39,210 nt of DNA from the NCBI GenBank assembly GCA_015689745.1, contig WVSO01000026.1, forward strand, positions 1 through 39,210. Direction: 5' to 3'. Each line of letters starts with the position of its first letter. Positions within the stretch are counted from its first letter, which is position 1. Source of the DNA: Rhodobacterales bacterium HKCCSP123. GTDB lineage: Bacteria > Pseudomonadota > Alphaproteobacteria > Rhodobacterales > Rhodobacteraceae. The notes beneath the pieces are model-generated. The model ran no database searches and had not been told where the DNA came from. It worked only from the letters and a program-made list of their open reading frames with translations. This document shows positions 33,311-39,210 of this stretch, piece after piece. A program made the position numbers and the translations under genes.

Positions 33311-35134
33311 ATGACGAGGTACCTGGTTCCGGTCGCGATCGGTGTTCTGATCCTCGCCTTCTGGTTCAGTCCGGATGCGCAGGAGATTGCCGCCGGTGTC
33401 GCCATATTCCTCTTCGGCATGCTGATGCTCGAGGACGGGTTCCGGCAATTCGGCGGCGGCGTGCTCGAACATGCGCTGGAGCGTGCCACGGCCTCGACCT
33501 GGCGCGCGCTCGGCTTCGGGATCGTCTCGACGACGCTGTTGCAGTCCAGCTCGCTGGTCTCGGTCATCACCATCTCGTTCCTGAGCGCCGGGCTGATCTC
33601 GCTGGTGGGCGGCGTCGGCATCATCTTCGGCGCCAACATCGGGACGACGACCGGGGCCTGGTTGGTTGCCGGATTGGGGCTCAAGGTGGACATCGCGTCC
33701 TATGCGATGCCGATGATCGCGGTCAGCATCGTGCTGGTGTTCCAGAAGGCGAAGGCGCTGCGCGGGATCGGCTACGCGCTCGGCGGGCTCGGGTTCCTCT
33801 TTCTCGGCATCCACCACATGAAAGTGGGGTTCGACGCCTTCAAGGAACAGATCGACCTGGCGCGCTTCGCGTTGCCGGGGCTGGTCGGCCTGGTGGTCTA
33901 CTCGCTGATCGGCATGGTCGCGACGATCATCATGCAATCGAGCCACGCGACGATGGTGCTGATCCTGACCGCTCTCGCGGCCAGCCAGATCACCTACGAG
34001 AATGCCCTCGCGCTGGCCATCGGCGCGAATATCGGTACCACGATCACAGCGATCCTCGGCGCCCTCGGCGCGAACTTCCAGGGCCGGCGGCTTGCGCTTG
34101 CGCATGTGATCTTCAACCTCGCCACGGCCGGCGTGGCGCTGGTCTTCATCGAACCCCTGCGTGACGCCGTGGACCGGATCAGCGCCGTCGCGGGCATCGC
34201 GCCGGATGATTTCGCGCTGAAGCTCGCCGTGTTCCACACGGTCTTCAACGTGCTCGGCGTCGTCCTGATGCTGCCGGTGCTGCCGCGGCTCATCTTCATC
34301 CTGGAGCGTTGGATCGCCGAACCTTCGCCGGACGTGAGCCGGCCGCATTTCCTCAACGAGGCGGTCGACGAGTTTCCCCAGACGATCGAGATTGCCCTGC
34401 GCAAGGAGGTTCTGCACCTCTACGAGAATGCGGCCGAGGTGATCCTGCACGGCCTGAACCTGCACAGGCAGGACATCTTCGAGTCCGAGAACATCGCGGA
34501 GACCGTCCGGAAGAGCCGTGCGGCCGTCGAACTCGATATCGACGAACGCTACGAGCACAGGGTCAAGACGCTCTATTCCGCAATCGTGGAGTTCACCACG
34601 CGCGCGGGCGACAAGCGGCTGCCGCCGGAGATTGCCGACCGTGTCTATGCCCTTCGTGAAGTTGCATCCGATATCGTGCAGACGGTGAAGTCGGTGAAAC
34701 ACCTGCGGAAGAACATCCTTCGCTATACCACGCGACGGCAGGGTGCGGTGACCGAGCTTTACGATGGCCTGCGGACCGAGATCGCGCGCATTGCCGTGGA
34801 AATCCAGAAGCTCGGACTCCTGCCTCCCGAGGAGCGCAGCGCGCTCTGGCTGGACCAGGAGCGGGTGCAGATCGAAGAAGACGCGCGGTCAACCGTCAAG
34901 CGGGTCGATGCCCTGATCCGTACGGGCGAGCTGAAGCCCGCCTCGGCGACTTCGTTTCTCAATGATTCCGGCTATGCCTATGCCGCGATGCGCAGCCTGA
35001 TCGATGCCGCGCGCAGCTATTTCATCGAGCGCGACAGCGCGATGGCCGAGGTCGAGAAGCTGCTCACGCTGGATGAGGACGAACTGGTCGATGCGGCCGG
35101 CGCGACGGGCAGGCGCGCGGCGCGGACACCTTGA
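33311..35134 (+). CDS. Na+/phosphate cotransporter (NptA type) with PhoU-like C-terminus
   Basis: Protein of 607 aa. The N-terminal 330 residues are membrane-embedded and contain the two inverted Na/Pi-cotransporter repeats with QSSS motifs (LLQSSSLVSVITISFL followed by FGANIGTTTGAW, and IMQSSHATMVLILTAL followed by IGANIGTTITA). The C-terminal 250 residues are a helical PhoU-like cytosolic domain (NEAVDEFPQTIEIALRKEVL onward). The family imports phosphate, or in some bacteria exports it. The start ATG at 33311 follows GGTGGAG about 8-9 bp upstream; the frame stays open far upstream only as antisense of pit. It is divergent from pit. Confidence 0.92.
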   Translation: MTRYLVPVAIGVLILAFWFSPDAQEIAAGVAIFLFGMLMLEDGFRQFGGGVLEHALERATASTWRALGFGIVSTTLLQSSSLVSVITISFLSAGLISLVGGVGIIFGANIGTTTGAWLVAGLGLKVDIASYAMPMIAVSIVLVFQKAKALRGIGYALGGLGFLFLGIHHMKVGFDAFKEQIDLARFALPGLVGLVVYSLIGMVATIIMQSSHATMVLILTALAASQITYENALALAIGANIGTTITAILGALGANFQGRRLALAHVIFNLATAGVALVFIEPLRDAVDRISAVAGIAPDDFALKLAVFHTVFNVLGVVLMLPVLPRLIFILERWIAEPSPDVSRPHFLNEAVDEFPQTIEIALRKEVLHLYENAAEVILHGLNLHRQDIFESENIAETVRKSRAAVELDIDERYEHRVKTLYSAIVEFTTRAGDKRLPPEIADRVYALREVASDIVQTVKSVKHLRKNILRYTTRRQGAVTELYDGLRTEIARIAVEIQKLGLLPPEERSALWLDQERVQIEEDARSTVKRVDALIRTGELKPASATSFLNDSGYAYAAMRSLIDAARSYFIERDSAMAEVEKLLTLDEDELVDAAGATGRRAARTP

Positions 35135-35200
35135 GGATCAAAGAGACGTCATGAAACCCGGATAGTGTCGACGGGGCATGGCAATGACGGAGTCGCGGAG

Positions 35201-35449
35201 ATGGGCCTGAAGAAGCTTGCGGACAAGGTGGTGGATTACAATGAGCGCCTGGAACAGGGCAAGGCGAAGAAGATCAAGCCTGCCCATGTTCGGAAGGTCC
35301 TGGAAAAGCTGCGCAAGAACACCGTCCGACTCGAGGCCGAGATCGCCGCCGAGGACCGCAGCGAGAAGAAGGCCCGCCTGAAACGAAAGCTCCGGACCGC
35401 ACGAGAACTTGTCGAGCGCGCCGAGTGGCTTCTGGATCAGATCGACTGA
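35201..35449 (+). CDS. Small basic coiled-coil protein, function unknown
   Basis: Highly charged protein of 82 aa, nearly all helical with heptad-like repeats (KPAHVRKVLEKLRKN, VRLEAEIAAEDRSEKKARLK), predicted cytosolic. ATG 35201 follows GGAG at 8 bp; a GTG at 35165 in the same frame is an alternative. It lies 66 bp after the NptA-like gene, on the same strand, so it may be cotranscribed and act with phosphate transport, but I know of no such role. Family not recognised. Confidence 0.6.
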   Translation: MGLKKLADKVVDYNERLEQGKAKKIKPAHVRKVLEKLRKNTVRLEAEIAAEDRSEKKARLKRKLRTARELVERAEWLLDQID

Positions 35450-35622
35450 GGCACGGGTCGCCTCTCTCCGGCGCCGTGCCGATGGAGGGCGCAGGGTCCT
35501 TCGATTGCGAGGGAGCCACGCCACCGCCCGGATGGGTCACGATCGGGCCGGGTCCATGCCCGCCCACTGCGCTGCACCTTCGGCGAAGGTGAGACAGGTC
35601 GCATCGGCCCCCTTGAGCGCGC

Positions 35623-35904
35623 TCAGTAGGGACGGTCGGCCGTGGTCGGATCGATGACGCGCACAACCTCGGTGATGGTGTTTGCAGGAAAGCCCGACAA
35701 TTCCGCATGTTTGCGAATGGCGTCCTCATCCTCGGCGAGATAGATGCAGAAGGTCTTTTCCGCGGTAACGTAGGATTGGATCCATTGAACCCTCGGCGCG
35801 AGCTTGCCGAGAGCTTCGTTCGACGTCCTGGCAGCGCCGCCGATCTCTTCGTCGTTCAACCCGCCGATGCCGGGAACGTTCCTTTCAATGACGAATTTCT
35901 TCAC
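35623..35904 (-). CDS. DUF4242-family protein
   Basis: Small protein of 93 aa that matches DUF4242 over its whole length (KKFVIERNVPGIGGLNDEEI at the start, then WIQSYVTAEKTFCIYLAEDE and HAELSGFPANTITEVVRVID). A member of the related SCO4226 group binds nickel as a ferredoxin-like dimer; the function here is unknown. The start is GTG at 35904 behind AAGGGGGGC, and it overlaps no neighbour. It is divergent from the amidase gene across a palindrome-rich spacer. Confidence 0.85.
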   Translation of the reverse strand: MKKFVIERNVPGIGGLNDEEIGGAARTSNEALGKLAPRVQWIQSYVTAEKTFCIYLAEDEDAIRKHAELSGFPANTITEVVRVIDPTTADRPY

Positions 35905-36027
35905 GTTCGTGCCCCCCTTTGAAGCGGTCAGCGTCAATCGCTGACATGTTCAATTTATCAGAAAAGTCCCATTTCCCCAAATTTCGAGGCGTGCCGGTGC
36001 GGCTGGCCATGGTCCCTCCGGGGCTCG

Positions 36028-36062
36028 GAACGGCCGTTCGCCACGACACGCCGCCGGCGTGT
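36028..36062. promoter_or_regulatory. Two adjacent palindromes between DUF4242 and amidase genes
   Basis: GAACGGCCGTTC (36028-36039) is a perfect 12-bp palindrome. ACACGCCG-C-CGGCGTGT (36046-36062) is perfect with 8-bp arms. They lie 130-164 bp before the amidase start and about 124 bp before the DUF4242 start. They are candidate operators; no known factor was matched. Confidence 0.45.
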
Positions 36063-36191
36063 TCCGCCACCGCAGCCAGCCACACCGCGGGGAGAGAGCG
36101 GCGCGGGCCGGGCGTCGTCTTTCACCGCGGCAAGACCTTGGCGTTCCGTCTGCGCCGTGGTCCTATCCTGCGTCCGGCACCGGGAGGGACC

Positions 36192-37409
36192 ATGTCTGCG
36201 ATCGAACTGGCCGAAACGACCTTGATGCGCATCGAGCGCGATGAAGATGCCCTGCACGCCTACGCGTGGCTCGATCGGGACGCGGTGATGGCCGAGGCGC
36301 GCCGGCTTGACAGCCAGGGGCTGCATGGCCCTTTGAGCGGGCACACCGTCGCGGTCAAGGACATCTTCGACACGGCCGACATGCCCACGGGATGCGGCTC
36401 GCCGATCCACGCCGGGCGGCGACCGGCCAAGGATGCGGCCGCCGTGGCCGCGATCCGGGCGGCGTGCGGGCTCGTCGTCGGCAAGTCCGTCACGACGGAG
36501 TTCGCCCAGTTCCCGCCGGCAGCGACCCGCAATCCGCACAACCTTGCGCACAGCCCCGGCGGATCGTCGAGCGGGTCGGCCGCCACCGTGGCCGCCGGGG
36601 GCGCCAGCCTGGCCACCGGGACGCAGACGGCGGGCTCGATCATCAGACCGGCCGCGTTCTGCGGCATCGTCGGCTACAAGCCGAGCTTCGCCGTGATCAG
36701 CCGCAACGGGCTGTCGCTGATCTCGGAGACCCTGGACACGATCGGAGGCTTCGCGCGCACCGTCTCCGAGGTGGCGCTCTTCGTCGGTGTCATGGCGGGG
36801 CGGGGCGATCTCGTCACGCCGCTGGTGCCGAGGGCCCCGCGCCTCGCTCTCTGGGAGACGCCCGATGAGGGCGATGCCGACCCTCATGCCGTGGCGGAAC
36901 TGCATCGGGTGGCGCAAGTCGCGGCCTCCGCGGGCGCCGTGGTCGAACCGTTGCCCGCCGCCGCGCCCTGGAACGGCCTTCTCGAGGCGCAGAAGGTCAT
37001 CATGGCCTGGGAGGGCGTGCGGGCTCTTGCCTTCGAGCGGTGCTTTCACCGCGACCTGCTCAGTGCTCCGCTGCGCGCCTATCTCGACGAGGCCGCGCTG
37101 ACATCGCCCGAGGCCTACCTTGCGGCGCTTCACACCCGCCGGACCCTTGGGGCGGAGTTGAGCGCCGCCATGGAGCCCTTCGATGCGGTCCTGACCCTCA
37201 GCGCGCGCGGCGAGGCCCCGCTTGCCGAGACGGGCACGGGCGATCCGCAGTTCAACCGGGTCTGGACGCTGCTCGGCGGTCCGGCCCTGCATCTGCCGAC
37301 GGCGCGGGGGCCGCTCGGCTTGCCGATCGGCGTGCAACTTGTCGCGACCCCGGGGCGCGATCCCGGTCTGCTTGGCGCGGCACTCTGGCTGGAGTCGGTG
37401 CTCGGCTGA
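36192..37409 (+). CDS. Amidase signature family hydrolase
   Basis: Amidase of 405 aa with the Ser-cisSer-Lys triad: Lys56 (VAVKDIFDT), cis-Ser126 in SPGGSSSGSA and the nucleophile Ser149 in GTQTAGSIIRPAAFCG. It cleaves an amide to acid plus ammonia, in the cytosol. ATG 36192 follows GGGAGGGAC. At 405 aa it is on the short side for the family, which often runs 430-500, but both halves of the signature are intact. It is followed after 275 bp by an Ldh2-family dehydrogenase, on the same strand, suggesting a loosely linked catabolic set. Substrate unknown. Confidence 0.88.
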   Translation: MSAIELAETTLMRIERDEDALHAYAWLDRDAVMAEARRLDSQGLHGPLSGHTVAVKDIFDTADMPTGCGSPIHAGRRPAKDAAAVAAIRAACGLVVGKSVTTEFAQFPPAATRNPHNLAHSPGGSSSGSAATVAAGGASLATGTQTAGSIIRPAAFCGIVGYKPSFAVISRNGLSLISETLDTIGGFARTVSEVALFVGVMAGRGDLVTPLVPRAPRLALWETPDEGDADPHAVAELHRVAQVAASAGAVVEPLPAAAPWNGLLEAQKVIMAWEGVRALAFERCFHRDLLSAPLRAYLDEAALTSPEAYLAALHTRRTLGAELSAAMEPFDAVLTLSARGEAPLAETGTGDPQFNRVWTLLGGPALHLPTARGPLGLPIGVQLVATPGRDPGLLGAALWLESVLG

Positions 37410-37684
37410 CGGGACGCGGCGCGGGTTCCTGCGGGCGCACCGGGCGACGCTCGTGAGGGCGCGCCTGTCCTCGTCCGGCGGGCGCTGCGCAGAGCGTGGA
37501 TGGCGCGCCTCCAGCCTCGGCCCATGAAACGGGTCGGCCGCCCCGACCGGCCACGCGCCCGGACGGGCCGCATGGGGCTTGACCTTCCATCTGTTTCTTC
37601 CTCCAGTCGGGACATGCCTGACCGTCAGACTTCGGGGCCCTTCATGCGAGCCACCGCCGTGACCTCCGACCTCCGGGTCGCGCC
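37410..37684. other. Spacer between amidase and dehydrogenase
   Basis: 275 bp, GC-rich, with no supportable gene. A separate promoter for the dehydrogenase is possible; none was recognised. Confidence 0.35.
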
Positions 37685-38725
37685 ATGATGCGCCTTGCGC
37701 CCGCGGACCTGCGCCGCTTCGTCGGCGACTGCTACATGGCCATGGGCATGGCCGAGGACCGCGCGGCGCTGGTCGCCGACAGCCTGGTGCAGGCCGATCT
37801 CTGGGGCCATGCCTCGCACGGGGTGATGCGGACCTTCTGGTACGCGGCCCGGATCGCCTCGGGCGCCACGCGGATCGACGCGCCGGTCACCGTCGAAGGC
37901 GGGCTGGGCGCGGTCACGCTGCTCGACGCGAATGACGGCATCGGACAGGTCGCAGCTCAGGAGGCGATGGAGCGCGCCATCGCGGCGGCCCGTGTCCACG
38001 GCATCGGCGCGGTCTCCGTGCGTAACTCGGGCCATTTCGGCACGGCGATGTATTTCACCCGGCAGGCCGCGGCCGCGGGATGCGTCGGCTTTCTCAGCAC
38101 CAACGCCAGCCCCGCCATGGCCCCCTGGGGCGGCCGCGAGAAACGCGTGGGCAACAACCCCTGGTCCTGGGCTGCGCCCGCCGCGCGGCATCCGCCGATG
38201 GTGCTCGACATCGCCAACACCGCCGTGGCGCGCGGCAAGCTCTACGCCGCCAAGGCCCGCGGCGAGGCGATCCCGCAAGGCTGGGCCATCGACGCGCAGG
38301 GCGTGGCGACGACCGATCCGGCCGACGGCATCGCGGGCACGATCCTGCCCATGGCGGGGCACAAGGGCTATGCGATCTCGATGATCATGGACATGCTGTC
38401 CGGGGTTCTCTCCGGCAGCGGCTTCGGCCCGGCGATCACCGGCCCCTACATGCCCGAGGGGCGGAGCGGGGTGGGTCACCTCGCCATCGCCATCAACATC
38501 GCCGCGGTGCGCCCGCTCGCCGAGTTCGAGGCGGACATGGAGGCGCTGATCGCGTCGCTGAAATCCGCCCCCCGGGGCGAGGGGGTGGAGGAAATCTTTT
38601 ACCCCGGCGAGATCGAGGCGCGGTCCGAGGCAAGGGCGCTTGCCGAGGGCATCGCGCTTCCCGCCGACGTGGTGACGGACCTGACGGAGCAGGGCGCGGC
38701 ACTGGGCGTCCGGTTCCCGGCCTGA
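37685..38725 (+). CDS. Malate/L-lactate dehydrogenase (Ldh2) family oxidoreductase
   Basis: NAD(P)-dependent 2-hydroxyacid dehydrogenase of the Ldh2/MDH2 fold, 346 aa. Recognisable family motifs are the DLWGHASHGVMRT segment, SVRNSGHFGTAMYF with the catalytic His, and the closing IEEIFYPGE-like segment (VEEIFYPGEIEARSE). The family includes ureidoglycolate, sulfolactate and proline-ring reductases, so the substrate cannot be fixed. Two start codons lie in tandem (ATG at 37685 and 37688), and neither has a clear ribosome site. It faces the eutC fragment convergently. Confidence 0.87.
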   Translation: MMRLAPADLRRFVGDCYMAMGMAEDRAALVADSLVQADLWGHASHGVMRTFWYAARIASGATRIDAPVTVEGGLGAVTLLDANDGIGQVAAQEAMERAIAAARVHGIGAVSVRNSGHFGTAMYFTRQAAAAGCVGFLSTNASPAMAPWGGREKRVGNNPWSWAAPAARHPPMVLDIANTAVARGKLYAAKARGEAIPQGWAIDAQGVATTDPADGIAGTILPMAGHKGYAISMIMDMLSGVLSGSGFGPAITGPYMPEGRSGVGHLAIAINIAAVRPLAEFEADMEALIASLKSAPRGEGVEEIFYPGEIEARSEARALAEGIALPADVVTDLTEQGAALGVRFPA

Positions 38726-38742
38726 CGCGCCGGTTCTCGCCG

Positions 38743-39210
38743 TCAGCCCAGCAGTCCGCCCTCCGCGGCAAGCGTCTGGCTCAGCGCCACACCGCTTTGC
38801 CCGAGCCGCCGCATGGCGAGAATGAGCCGAAGGGCCTGCTCCGCCGCGTCCTCCACGCCCGTGCCGGCCTCGCGGATGTTCGAGATGCAGTTGCGCGCGC
38901 TGTCGGGCGTCTGTGGCCCGGGCCGGTGCGTGATGTAGACCCCGAGGCTGTCCGAGGCCGAGAGGCCCGGACGTTCCCCCAGCGCCATCACCACGCACTC
39001 GGCCCCCATCGCCTGCGCGATGCCGTCGCCAAGCGCCACCCGCGCCTGCCGGGCAAGGATCACCGGACCCGTGCGCAGCCCCTCGGCCTGCAGGCGGGCG
39101 GCAAGGGCGGTGACAAAGGCCACGCCGTTCAGATGCACCGCCGTCGCCGACAGCCCGTCGCCCAGCACCAGCGCCACGTCGAGGCCGCCCACGGGGCGGG
39201 GCAGGGCGGC
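38743..39210 (-). CDS. eutC: Ethanolamine ammonia-lyase small subunit (partial, 5' end outside window)
   Basis: The 3' part of eutC, read to the window edge at 39210. The reading frame continues into the next base with no start. Motifs of the light chain are present: ALVLGDGLSATAVHLNG, ILARQARVALGDGIAQAMGA, ALGERPGLSASDSLGVYITHRPG and ARNCISNIREAGTG. EutBC is the B12-dependent enzyme converting ethanolamine to acetaldehyde and ammonia; eutB would be expected just beyond the edge. It is convergent with the Ldh2-family gene. Confidence 0.92.
   Translation of the reverse strand, partial: AALPRPVGGLDVALVLGDGLSATAVHLNGVAFVTALAARLQAEGLRTGPVILARQARVALGDGIAQAMGAECVVMALGERPGLSASDSLGVYITHRPGPQTPDSARNCISNIREAGTGVEDAAEQALRLILAMRRLGQSGVALSQTLAAEGGLLG

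Overview
The window reads as chromosomal DNA of a high-GC alphaproteobacterium, most likely a marine-type member of the Rhodobacterales. This is inferred from TRAP transporters, the single-domain integrase family, leaderless periplasmic-binding-type proteins, frequent ATGA stop/start overlaps and strong GGAGG-type ribosome binding sites. No rRNA, tRNA or CRISPR array was seen.

Positions 1-12,000 look like a flexible, accessory-type region with long spacers. It holds a class III aminotransferase divergent from a BetI-like TetR regulator with an operator-like palindrome between them. Next come an intact IS110-family (IS1111 group) insertion sequence with 12-bp subterminal inverted repeats, a class III nucleotide cyclase fused to TolB-like and TPR domains, a short tyrosine recombinase, and a small four-helix membrane protein. 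A membrane-anchored winged-helix/TolB/TPR regulator lies divergent from a tiny secreted protein, followed by a large secreted protein of unknown function.

Positions 11,989-16,410 hold two overlapping substrate-binding-protein genes without signal peptides, an exported HExxH putative metallopeptidase, and a LysR regulator divergent from a DoxX-like membrane protein.

Positions 16,633-28,014 form a catabolic cluster, probably for an aromatic or heteroaromatic compound. The first operon runs alpha/beta hydrolase, SMP-30-type lactonase, DenD-like SDR, FAH-family hydrolase. Convergent to it are an extradiol-type VOC dioxygenase and a Rieske ferredoxin. A NodD-type LysR gene is divergent from the dioxygenase and is followed by an FAD monooxygenase, a cyclase-family metal hydrolase and a fused DctQM TRAP permease. 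The matching DctP is on the opposite strand and shares a strong bidirectional terminator with dctQM. A plausible scheme is uptake by TRAP, hydroxylation by the flavoprotein, ring opening by the VOC enzyme supported by the ferredoxin, then hydrolytic and dehydrogenase steps. The substrate is not readable from sequence.

Positions 28,280-35,904 hold a secreted spondin-like protein, a small membrane protein divergent from a third TolB/TPR regulator (with a BTAD/SARP-type front end), two divergent phosphate transporters (Pit, and NptA with a PhoU-like tail), a coiled-coil protein and a DUF4242 protein. The right end (36,192-39,210) has an amidase, an Ldh2-family dehydrogenase and the 3' part of eutC, cut by the window edge.

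The features most worth following up are the three regulators that share a TolB-like/TPR module but carry three different front ends, the IS1111 element with a candidate guide-RNA region, and the catabolic cluster with its shared promoter motif.
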